Positions 8,140 to 13,337 of a stretch of DNA of 13,337 nt are shown here, piece after piece (positions within the stretch are counted from its first letter, which is position 1; every line of letters starts with the position of its first letter). Source of the DNA: Wolbachia endosymbiont of Mansonella ozzardi (GTDB lineage: Bacteria > Pseudomonadota > Alphaproteobacteria > Rickettsiales > Anaplasmataceae); assembly GCF_020278625.1 (NCBI RefSeq), contig NZ_JADAKK010000028.1:1-13337 (forward strand), in the 5' to 3' direction. The position numbers were made by a program, and so were the translations under genes. A model generated the notes under the pieces. That model worked only from the letters and a program-made list of their open reading frames with translations, ran no database searches and was not told where the DNA came from.

Positions 8140-8168
8140 ATTATATATGATTTCAATTACTTAGTCAA
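8140..8168 (-). promoter_or_regulatory. Near-consensus sigma70 promoter for the 7169-8110 gene
   Basis: On the minus strand, TTGACT (8163-8168) and a perfect TATAAT (8140-8145) are separated by 17 bases. The predicted start of transcription is about 20-25 bases before ATG 8110. This is the best-matching promoter in the window, suggesting strong or constitutive expression. Confidence 0.65.
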
Positions 8169-8216
8169 TTTTATTGAAATCTTAGCTATTTGTATATTAA
8201 TTGTTTCTCAAGGAAT

Positions 8217-8759
8217 TCAGTCAATCTGTTTGATGCCGACTATGACATAATTGTAGCCTGACCACATAGTTATAATGGCTGCAACCCAAAGACAAATTGT
8301 ACCTATATATTGAGTTATTTCGTAGTCATCTATTGTTAGTGCTACTACAGCAAGCATCTGCAGAAATGTTTTAATTTTTCCAGCTTTGCTCACAGGTAGG
8401 CTAACGTTTGTAGCGGTCAGAAACTCCCGTAAACCAGAAACTAATATCTCACGACAAACGATGATGATTGATGGTATTATCGTATAATCATTGATCTTAT
8501 GCTTATAAACCAGCATAATTATTGTTGAAACCACTATTAATTTATCAGCAATTGGATCAAATAGCCTGCCAAATTTTGATTGGACTTTCCACGTACGTGC
8601 TAGGTAACCATCAAAAAAATCTGTAATGCATGCAAATATAAAGATTGATATTGTTATCGAGTTTGCATATTTGTTTTCTATATAAAAACTTAATATTATT
8701 GCTGGTACTGCAAGCGCACGAGAGATTGTCAGTAAATTAGGCAAGTTTTTTTTTAACAT
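8217..8759 (-). CDS. pgsA: CDP-diacylglycerol-glycerol-3-phosphate 3-phosphatidyltransferase
   Basis: The enzyme makes phosphatidylglycerol phosphate from CDP-diacylglycerol and glycerol 3-phosphate at the inner membrane, the committed step to phosphatidylglycerol and cardiolipin. The 180-residue length is typical. The CDP-alcohol phosphotransferase motif D-x2-D-G-x2-A-R-x8-G-x3-D-x3-D is complete: D47, D50, G51, A54, R55, G64, D68, D72. The N-terminus LPNLLTISRALAVP is the usual PgsA opening, and four or more hydrophobic segments follow (roughly 15-28, 34-46, 74-90, 130-145 and 150-170). Codons 2-5 include a run of nine A bases; here the frame is intact, unlike cysS. The gene is divergent from the malic enzyme gene and has its own likely promoter. 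About 107 bases separate its end from the next gene on the same strand. Confidence 0.93.
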   Translation of the reverse strand: MLKKNLPNLLTISRALAVPAIILSFYIENKYANSITISIFIFACITDFFDGYLARTWKVQSKFGRLFDPIADKLIVVSTIIMLVYKHKINDYTIIPSIIIVCREILVSGLREFLTATNVSLPVSKAGKIKTFLQMLAVVALTIDDYEITQYIGTICLWVAAIITMWSGYNYVIVGIKQID

Positions 8760-8788
8760 GCAATGTAACTTTAGTGCGGTATGGCAAA

Positions 8789-8817
8789 CTTATACAGGAG
8801 TAAAGTGCAACTCACAA
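8789..8817 (-). promoter_or_regulatory. Probable promoter for pgsA
   Basis: On the minus strand, TTGTGA (8812-8817) and TATAAG (8789-8794) are separated by 17 bases, with ATG 8759 about 30 bases beyond the -10 box. The match is good but not perfect. Confidence 0.45.
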
Positions 8818-8832
8818 GCTAATAGTTTGCAA

Positions 8833-8860
8833 TTGAATATTTATAAAAATTCCATATGCT
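8833..8860 (+). promoter_or_regulatory. Candidate promoter for the malic enzyme gene
   Basis: TTGAAT (8833-8838) and TATGCT (8855-8860) are separated by 16 bases, with ATG 8888 about 27 bases further on. A perfect TATAAT at 8881-8886 abuts the ATG and is too close to act as a normal -10 box. The call is weak. Confidence 0.35.
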
Positions 8861-8887
8861 TAAAAATTATGAGCTCAAGATATAATA

Positions 8888-10204
8888 ATGAATGACGATT
8901 TAGATTATACTACAAAACAAGAAGCGCTTAAGTATCACAGTGGAGGCGGTAATCCTGGTAAAATATCTACCTTGCCAACAAAGCCCTTATCTACCCAGTA
9001 TGACTTGTCACTTGCTTATTCCCCTGGAGTTGCAGCTCCATGTCTTGAAATAGCTAAAAACTCTGATCTGGTTTATGATTATACGGCAAAGAGCAACTGT
9101 GTTGCTGTTATTTCAAATGGCACTGCAGTGCTTGGGCTCGGCAACATCGGGCCTCTTGCTTCAAAACCTGTTATGGAAGGCAAAGCTGTTTTATTCAAAC
9201 GTTTTGCTGACATCGATGCAGTTGATATAGAAGTTGGCACAGAAAATGTGGAAGATTTCATCAACGTAGTAAGATATCTTGGACCGAGTTGGGGAGGGAT
9301 AAATTTAGAGGATATAAGGTCTCCCGATTGTTTCATAATAGAAAAGCGTCTAAGTGAATTGATGGACATTTCAGTATTCCACGACGATCAACATGGAACT
9401 GCAGTGGTTGTTGCAGCTGGCATAGAAAATGCTCTTGACATTGCAGGAAAGAAATTAGAAGACGTTAAGATCATCATTAATGGCGCTGGAGCAGCCGGTA
9501 TTGCATGTTTGGAAATACTGAAGTCCATGGGCGCTAAAAACATAGTGCTGTGTGATAAACAAGGGGTAATATATAGAGGCAGAAAAGAGGATATGAATGA
9601 GTGGAAGGAAAAACATGCAACTGACACTAAAGAACGTTCTCTACTTGATACGATAAAAGGTGCTGACGTATTTATTGGACTATCTGCAAAGAATGTGCTA
9701 AGCAAAGAGATGCTGAAGAGCATGGGTAAAGATCCGATTATTTTTGCTCTTGCTAACCCTGATCCAGAAGTAAGGCCTGAGTTTGCGAAATCCGTAAGGC
9801 CAGATGCAATAATCGCAACTGGTAGATCAGATTACAACAACCAAGTCAATAACGTGATGGGATTCCCTTATATATTCAGGGGAGTACTTGATGTACGTGC
9901 AACAACAATAAATGATGAAATGAAAATTGCAGCTGCAAATGCAATAGCAAAGCTTGCTCGTGAGCCAGTACCTGACGAAATATCTGCAGCTTACGGTGGT
10001 CGTAAAATGAGCTATGGACGTGAATACATAATACCTACTCCATTTGACCCAAGATTGATTTCGATAGTTTCTCCTGCCGTTGCAAAAGCCGCAGTGCATT
10101 CAGGTGTTGCTAAAAAAGCAATACAAGATTGGAGTGAATATGAAAATCAATTAGAATCTCGTCTTGTGAGTGCTCTCAGCACGCTGAATTCATTGTCTTC
10201 ATGA
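8888..10204 (+). CDS. maeB: Malic enzyme, single-domain MaeB-type
   Basis: The enzyme decarboxylates malate to pyruvate with reduction of NAD(P)+, linking TCA-cycle carbon to pyruvate, a key step in a bacterium living on host amino acids and dicarboxylates. The 438 residues cover the complete catalytic part. Visible are YSPGVAAPC with the likely catalytic Tyr44, GLGNIGPLASKPVMEGKAVLFK with Lys99, metal ligands in INLEDI (E141, D142) and FHDDQHGTA (164-172). The Rossmann loop INGAGAAGIA is at 198-207, followed by FALANPDPE and ATGRSDYNNQVNN. It ends there; the roughly 320-residue phosphotransacetylase-like C-terminal domain of classical MaeB is absent, and no remnant follows. NADP preference cannot be decided from the sequence. 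The gene stands between divergent pgsA and the bolA-grx pair. Confidence 0.93.
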   Translation: MNDDLDYTTKQEALKYHSGGGNPGKISTLPTKPLSTQYDLSLAYSPGVAAPCLEIAKNSDLVYDYTAKSNCVAVISNGTAVLGLGNIGPLASKPVMEGKAVLFKRFADIDAVDIEVGTENVEDFINVVRYLGPSWGGINLEDIRSPDCFIIEKRLSELMDISVFHDDQHGTAVVVAAGIENALDIAGKKLEDVKIIINGAGAAGIACLEILKSMGAKNIVLCDKQGVIYRGRKEDMNEWKEKHATDTKERSLLDTIKGADVFIGLSAKNVLSKEMLKSMGKDPIIFALANPDPEVRPEFAKSVRPDAIIATGRSDYNNQVNNVMGFPYIFRGVLDVRATTINDEMKIAAANAIAKLAREPVPDEISAAYGGRKMSYGREYIIPTPFDPRLISIVSPAVAKAAVHSGVAKKAIQDWSEYENQLESRLVSALSTLNSLSS

Positions 10205-10212
10205 TAATTCAG

Positions 10213-10240
10213 TTGTGCAAAGTAATTTTAGGTTTATAAT
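10213..10240 (+). promoter_or_regulatory. Probable promoter for bolA-grx
   Basis: TTGTGC (10213-10218) and a perfect TATAAT (10235-10240) are separated by 16 bases in the 63-base gap after the malic enzyme gene. ATG 10268 follows 27 bases after the -10 box. It would let the Fe-S pair be expressed separately from the enzyme upstream. Confidence 0.5.
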
Positions 10241-10267
10241 AAAAGTATTGTAATTTAAAGTAAATTA

Positions 10268-10486
10268 ATGGTTATCGCAATTTATGAATTAGAGAAAACC
10301 ATCAAACAATCATTCCCAGGTGCCGATATAGAGATTAATTATCTTGCTGGAGATAATGATCACTATCATTTGAAAATAACCTCCGAGTGCTTTCTTGGAA
10401 AGACAAGGGTAGAGCAGCATAGAATGGTATATAAGGCATTAGCAAGGCAGTCTATCCATGCGTTGCAGTTAGAAACTAGTGTTTAG
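10268..10486 (+). CDS. BolA/IbaG-family protein
   Basis: BolA-family proteins bind [2Fe-2S] clusters together with CGFS monothiol glutaredoxins and act in iron sensing and cluster delivery. The 72-residue protein fits the short IbaG/BolA2-like form. It has the helix-loop core ending in GDNDHYHLKI (residues 28-37), the helix-turn section FLGKTRVEQHRMVYKAL, and the C-terminal SIHALQLET with the invariant histidine (H64) that ligates the shared cluster. The signature matches the class fold (alpha-beta-beta-alpha-alpha-beta). No clear Shine-Dalgarno site is seen. The next gene begins 15 bases after the stop and encodes the partner glutaredoxin, which strengthens the call considerably. Confidence 0.9.
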   Translation: MVIAIYELEKTIKQSFPGADIEINYLAGDNDHYHLKITSECFLGKTRVEQHRMVYKALARQSIHALQLETSV

Positions 10487-10501
10487 AATTAAGGTGAACT
10501 T

Positions 10502-10825
10502 ATGAACAATTTTGAACAAATAAAAAAGGATATAACAGAAAGTGATGTGGTGCTCTATATGAAAGGCACTTCTGACTTTCCTCAATGCGGGTTTTCTGGA
10601 CTCGTCGTGTCAATTCTCAAAAACTTGAATGTAAAGTTTAAATGCGTCAACGTGCTAGAAAATGATGAAATACGTCAGTCCATAAAAAAGTTTTCTGATT
10701 GGCCAACAATTCCACAGTTATACATAAAGGAAGAATTTATTGGCGGCTGTGACATTGTTCGCGAGATGTATGAAAAAGGTGAGCTGCAAAGCTTGCTAAA
10801 AGAAAGAAAGATTATGACAGAGTAA
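10502..10825 (+). CDS. grxD: Monothiol glutaredoxin (CGFS type, Grx4/GrxD)
   Basis: CGFS glutaredoxins hold a glutathione-ligated [2Fe-2S] cluster as a dimer or with BolA, and pass it to target proteins. The 107-residue sequence has the family marks in order: the KGT glutathione-binding lysine (K21), the CGFS active site at 29-32, WPTIPQLYI with the cis-proline (67-75) and GGCDIV (81-86). Length is standard for the single-domain form. A good ribosome site, AAGGTG, lies 6 bases before the ATG. It is cotranscribed with the bolA-like gene upstream, and a small hairpin with a T-run 33 bases downstream probably ends the operon. Confidence 0.95.
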   Translation: MNNFEQIKKDITESDVVLYMKGTSDFPQCGFSGLVVSILKNLNVKFKCVNVLENDEIRQSIKKFSDWPTIPQLYIKEEFIGGCDIVREMYEKGELQSLLKERKIMTE

Positions 10826-10841
10826 GACTATCAGAAGGGTG

Positions 10842-10946
10842 TTATCCCAAAATATTCTCCAGTTTTACTGGCTTTTTTGTGAGTTGAATCACAACATTCA
10901 TACGATCAGTAGACCTAAAGCCATACCTTTTTCCTTTCTCCTGGCA
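10842..10946 (-). pseudogene. Possible 3' remnant of an unknown gene
   Basis: Opposite to the gap after grx, the minus strand is open for 34 codons between a TAG (10947-10949) and a TAA (10842-10844). It reads like protein, for example RYGFRSTDRMNVVIQL then TKKPVKLENILG. The only in-frame ATG is internal, so at best it is the tail of a lost gene. It overlaps the grx terminator hairpin. It may equally be a dispersed non-coding repeat or chance. Confidence 0.22.
10859..10878 (+). terminator. Small intrinsic terminator after grx
   Basis: A 5-bp stem CCAGT/ACTGG with a TTT loop is followed one base later by six T residues. It lies 33 bases after the grx stop. The stem is short, so termination may be partial. 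Confidence 0.5.
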
Positions 10947-10986
10947 CTAAAATCCATATACTTAGCCTTAGAGACTTCGAAATAAG

Positions 10987-12696
10987 ATGCGATCTAATAT
11001 TAGGCAATTATTTTACTACATAAAGCCCAGTCTACATTATTTCATTATAGCTTTTATTGCAGTTTTATTTTCAGCTTTAACAATTCTCCTTTTCGGTAGA
11101 GGTTTGAGTAGCATAATTGATTCTGGCACAGAACACGATTTTACTACTAAACTAGTAGTTATAATATTTGTAGTTTTATCTGTTTCTCTTACTGCGTTCA
11201 TTAGATTGTATTTCATTGGCATTGGCAGCGAAAAAGTTATTGCAAGAATAAGATATGACTTATATAGTAATGTTACCGAATTGCAACCAAGTTTCTTTGA
11301 GAACACTGGTGTCCAAGACGTCATCTCAGCACTAATTACTGATACCTCTGTGTTGCAATCTATAATAAATAGCAGCTTACTCACCATATTGCGAAATTTT
11401 GTCATTTTAATTGGTAGTGTTGCCATGTTGTTATATACAGATCTGCATCTAACTGCATACGCGGCCGCGATAATACCAATACTACTTATTATCATGACTT
11501 CTCTGGGGAAAAAAGTGCGCAATCATGCACGTTTTGCCCAGAGTAAGCTGAGTGAACTTGCATCACTTAGTGAAGAAAATTTCAGATCTATAGTAACCAT
11601 CAAGTCGTTTATATTAGAGGAAAATGAGAAAATCCGTTTTAAGGAACGTCTAAACTCAGTATCGAAATCATACATAAGATTGATACTCTTGCGCGCTATT
11701 TTGGTAACTTTGGTTATCTCATATGTGATAGGTTCACTGGTCGTTTTAATCTTTTTTGGTATTAAAGAAGTCTTAAGTGATAATATAACTATTGGGGAGC
11801 TATCTTCATTTGTGTTTTATTCAGCACTTGCAGCAGGAGCTGTAAATAATCTGAGCGATAATATCAGTGACTTACAACGTGGTCTTGGGATAGTAGAGCG
11901 TTTATTTGAATTTAAGAATATGAAAAGCTCTATAGAAGATGCTGATGATCCTATAAAAATTTGTAGTGTTCAAAAAGGAATTTCGTTTAACGGTATAACT
12001 TTTTTTTATGAATCTCGGCCTGGTAAGCCAGCGTTAAGTAACGTATCATTTTCCATAGAGGCAGGCCAAGCAGTGTCAATTGTTGGACCATCTGGCAGTG
12101 GTAAGAGCACCATTTTAAAGCTTCTGCTCCGTTTTTATGACCCAAGCAAAGGCAGCATTACTATCGATGGGCATAATATTAAGTCGATTGCGTTAAGTAG
12201 TCTCAGGTCATTATTTGGGTTAGTTCCGCAAGATCACATGATATTTTCTTGTTCAATAATGGAGAATATATTGTACGGCAAGCCAGATGCTGAATATGAG
12301 GAAGTGAGACAAGCAGCCATCAGTGCTTATGCGATGGAATTTATTGACAGGTTGCCCGATAAGTTTGACACATTTGTAGGGAAAAGAGGATTAAAACTTT
12401 CCGAAGGACAAAAGCAACGTATTATAATAGCTAGAGCCATACTCAAAAATCCCCAAGTCTTAGTACTGGATGAGGCAACCTCTGCCCTTGATTACAAAAG
12501 TGAAAACTTCGTACAAAAAGCACTGAGCAAATTAATGCAAAACAGAACAACGATCATAATCACACACAGGCTATCAACCGCACTCAAAACTGACAAAATT
12601 ATAGTGATTAATCACGGAGAAATAGAAGAAGTAGGAACTCATGACTCTCTAATAAACAAAGATGGACTATATGCAAAATTGGTGAAAATACAATAG
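10987..12696 (+). CDS. MsbA-type ABC exporter (fused membrane and ATPase domains)
   Basis: This is a half-transporter of 569 residues that would work as a homodimer, exporting a lipid, peptide or drug from the inner membrane. The N-terminal type IV exporter domain has about six membrane helices (near 17-37, 55-78, 131-150, 154-173, 236-262 and 270-290) and the usual lR-x-DLY...LQPSFFENTG segment. The ATPase domain has Walker A GPSGSGKST (367-375), Q-loop VPQD, Walker B VLVLDEATSALD (491-502) and the switch histidine in THR (H527). The C-loop is LSEGQ (471-475), not LSGGQ; the second position is a glutamate, while the serine and following glycine are kept. Catalytic Glu496 is present, so the protein should hydrolyse ATP. 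The substrate cannot be told from the sequence; MsbA proper flips lipid A, which Wolbachia lacks. It stands alone, 161 bases after grx, with a possible TATACT box near 10955. Confidence 0.93.
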   Translation: MRSNIRQLFYYIKPSLHYFIIAFIAVLFSALTILLFGRGLSSIIDSGTEHDFTTKLVVIIFVVLSVSLTAFIRLYFIGIGSEKVIARIRYDLYSNVTELQPSFFENTGVQDVISALITDTSVLQSIINSSLLTILRNFVILIGSVAMLLYTDLHLTAYAAAIIPILLIIMTSLGKKVRNHARFAQSKLSELASLSEENFRSIVTIKSFILEENEKIRFKERLNSVSKSYIRLILLRAILVTLVISYVIGSLVVLIFFGIKEVLSDNITIGELSSFVFYSALAAGAVNNLSDNISDLQRGLGIVERLFEFKNMKSSIEDADDPIKICSVQKGISFNGITFFYESRPGKPALSNVSFSIEAGQAVSIVGPSGSGKSTILKLLLRFYDPSKGSITIDGHNIKSIALSSLRSLFGLVPQDHMIFSCSIMENILYGKPDAEYEEVRQAAISAYAMEFIDRLPDKFDTFVGKRGLKLSEGQKQRIIIARAILKNPQVLVLDEATSALDYKSENFVQKALSKLMQNRTTIIITHRLSTALKTDKIIVINHGEIEEVGTHDSLINKDGLYAKLVKIQ

Positions 12697-12778
12697 ATAT
12701 GAATATTGTATGAGTAAAAAGAAGAACTAAGTTAGTTGCTATGCTGAATTTAGAATTAAAGTTATTAATTTTTTAACT

Positions 12779-12784
12779 TATAAT
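12779..12784 (+). promoter_or_regulatory. -10-like TATAAT before the small gene at 12814
   Basis: A perfect TATAAT lies 29 bases before ATG 12814. The sequence 16-18 bases upstream (TTAAAG-like) is a poor -35 box. In such AT-rich DNA the match may be chance, but an AAGGA ribosome site follows it, five bases before the ATG. Confidence 0.3.
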
Positions 12785-12813
12785 AATTTAATATTATTTT
12801 TTTAAGGACTATT

Positions 12814-13009
12814 ATGATTTACACTCATGGTTTTTACTACAACAACAATATATGACTTCTCATTTACCAACACCAGTTTTTCCAGAGCATATACCTTGTA
12901 CGCCTGCACATATGCCTTATGCTGTTAATTCATGTCATAATCATTTTAACTCTGTCATAACTATTATGACGCATATCACAATCCTTGTGATGTATTAGGG
13001 CTTGTTTAA
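12814..13009 (+). pseudogene. Small His/Tyr/Asn-rich protein gene with two one-base frameshifts
   Basis: An AAGGA ribosome site precedes ATG 12814, which reads MIYTHGFYYNNN and then stops at 12853-12855. One missing base would continue it as YMTSHLPTPVFPEHIPC, then TPAHMPYAVNSCHNHFNS in the frame that also opens independently at ATG 12852 (48 codons, to TAG 12996-12998). A second missing base near 12955 continues it as HNYYDAYHNPCDVLGLV with a TAA at 13007-13009. The joined product would be about 65 residues, rich in His, Tyr, Asn, Pro and Cys across all three segments, so they look like one protein. The spaced His and Cys residues would suit metal binding, which is speculation. A strong terminator follows at 13085. 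I do not recognise the family. Alternatives: only the 48-codon frame is made, or the shifts are programmed or sequencing errors. Confidence 0.45.
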
Positions 13010-13027
13010 AAAGATTGTTTTAAACAA
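13002..13027. repeat. AT-rich inverted repeat
   Basis: TTGTTTAAA (13002-13010) and TTTAAACAA (13019-13027) form a perfect 9-bp stem with an 8-base loop, straddling the last stop codon of the small gene. It has no T-run, so it is not a standard terminator; it could protect the 3' end of the RNA. Confidence 0.4.
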
Positions 13028-13084
13028 CTTATATATGCACGTAGTGCTACTTGTACACATGCTATATACCCCTTCTAAAAGCGC

Positions 13085-13115
13085 ACGGGCATTATTTAAA
13101 TAATACCCGTTTTTT
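13085..13115 (+). terminator. Strong hairpin terminator
   Basis: ACGGG-CATTATTTAAATAATA-CCCGT is a 26-base near-perfect palindrome, with one C/A mismatch on the plus strand, followed directly by six T residues (13110-13115). It is the strongest intrinsic terminator in the window. On the opposite strand the mismatch becomes a G-U pair, but no comparable T-run follows, so it acts mainly on plus-strand transcripts, probably those of the small gene at 12814 and perhaps the ABC exporter. Confidence 0.75.
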
Positions 13116-13337
13116 GCTAATAGGAAATTCGTAAGCAGCAGATTACTTACATAGCAGTTTTACTAAAATTTATTCCAGCAACACAACTAATACCTACAGT
13201 CCTCTTTTGAAATCTCATATAGAATCCCAATGGTAGTAGGACAAATTAAAGGTACTGTTTGTTAGTCAAGAACGGTGTCATCCAAGTGACTTTTTTCGTC
13301 ATTCCAGCAGTTGATACTAGGATCTACTGTCTAAAAC
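13116..13337. other. Non-coding end of window with a dispersed repeat
   Basis: No complete gene is visible. From about 13278, GTGTCATCCAAGTGAC and then CGTCATTCCAGCAGTTGATACTAGGATCTA have the form of the short elements common between Wolbachia genes (GTCATTCCAGC...GGGATCCAG). A minus-strand frame ending at a TAA near 13149 is open for about 32 codons (MRFQKRTVGISCVAGINF in its second half) but is too short to call a gene. Confidence 0.45.

Noticed and set aside
8881..8886. Perfect TATAAT just before the malic enzyme ATG
   Set aside because: It ends one base before the start codon and has no -35 box at the right distance; a leaderless transcript is possible but unsupported.
9079..10099. Three minus-strand open frames inside the malic enzyme gene
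   Set aside because: Antisense shadows of a well-conserved gene, with no start signals.
11037..11522. Minus-strand open frame of 161 codons inside the ABC exporter
   Set aside because: Antisense to the membrane domain; the composition follows from the coding strand and no ribosome site is present.
13149..13247. Minus-strand frame of about 32 codons (includes MRFQKRTVGIS)
   Set aside because: Too short, no ribosome site and no recognised family; mentioned only within the description of the window end.

Overview
The window looks like chromosome of a Wolbachia-type endosymbiont (Alphaproteobacteria, Rickettsiales, Anaplasmataceae). This is inferred from low G+C content, the Rickettsiales-like set of housekeeping proteins, a decayed ankyrin-repeat gene with a low-complexity tail, several genes with single-base frameshifts, and short dispersed elements of the GTCATTCCAGC.../...GGATCC-like kind typical of Wolbachia intergenic DNA. 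No rRNA, tRNA, CRISPR array or intact insertion sequence was seen.

Layout. (1) 1-2045, plus strand: the C-terminal end of an ExoD-like membrane protein, then cysS (cysteinyl-tRNA synthetase), then a small YqaA/DedA-like membrane protein, tightly packed as one operon. The cysS start codon overlaps the exoD stop, and its codons 10-12 lie in an A9 run that is one base short of keeping frame with the rest of the gene. (2) 2035-2884, minus: a decayed gene for an unidentified protein with an N-terminal membrane anchor, broken by frameshifts and stops. (3) 2943-5203, minus: pgk behind a ferredoxin/flavodoxin-NADP+ reductase gene, with a good promoter upstream. (4) 5444-about 6840, plus: a ruined ankyrin-repeat gene whose tail carries two copies of a roughly 120-bp module. 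(5) 6840-7168: no intact gene, only a possible coding remnant. (6) 7169-8110, minus: an intact but unrecognised multi-pass membrane protein with coiled-coil stretches behind a near-consensus promoter. (7) 8217-8759, minus: pgsA, divergent from (8) 8888-10204, plus: a single-domain malic enzyme. (9) 10268-10825, plus: a bolA-like gene and a CGFS monothiol glutaredoxin gene, a classic Fe-S partner pair, followed by a short terminator. (10) 10987-12696, plus: an MsbA-type ABC exporter. (11) 12814-13009: a small His/Tyr/Asn-rich reading frame broken by two one-base losses, followed by a strong hairpin terminator. (12) 13116-13337: no gene seen; a dispersed repeat lies at the edge.

The intact genes are mostly core functions: tRNA charging, glycolysis/gluconeogenesis, redox supply, phospholipid synthesis, pyruvate supply from malate, Fe-S handling and lipid or drug export. 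They are interleaved with eroding accessory genes, as expected in a host-restricted genome. I found no convincing new multi-gene system. The best leads are the cysS homopolymer frameshift (possible transcriptional slippage in an essential gene), the frameshifted small gene at 12814-13009, and the unassigned membrane protein at 7169-8110.
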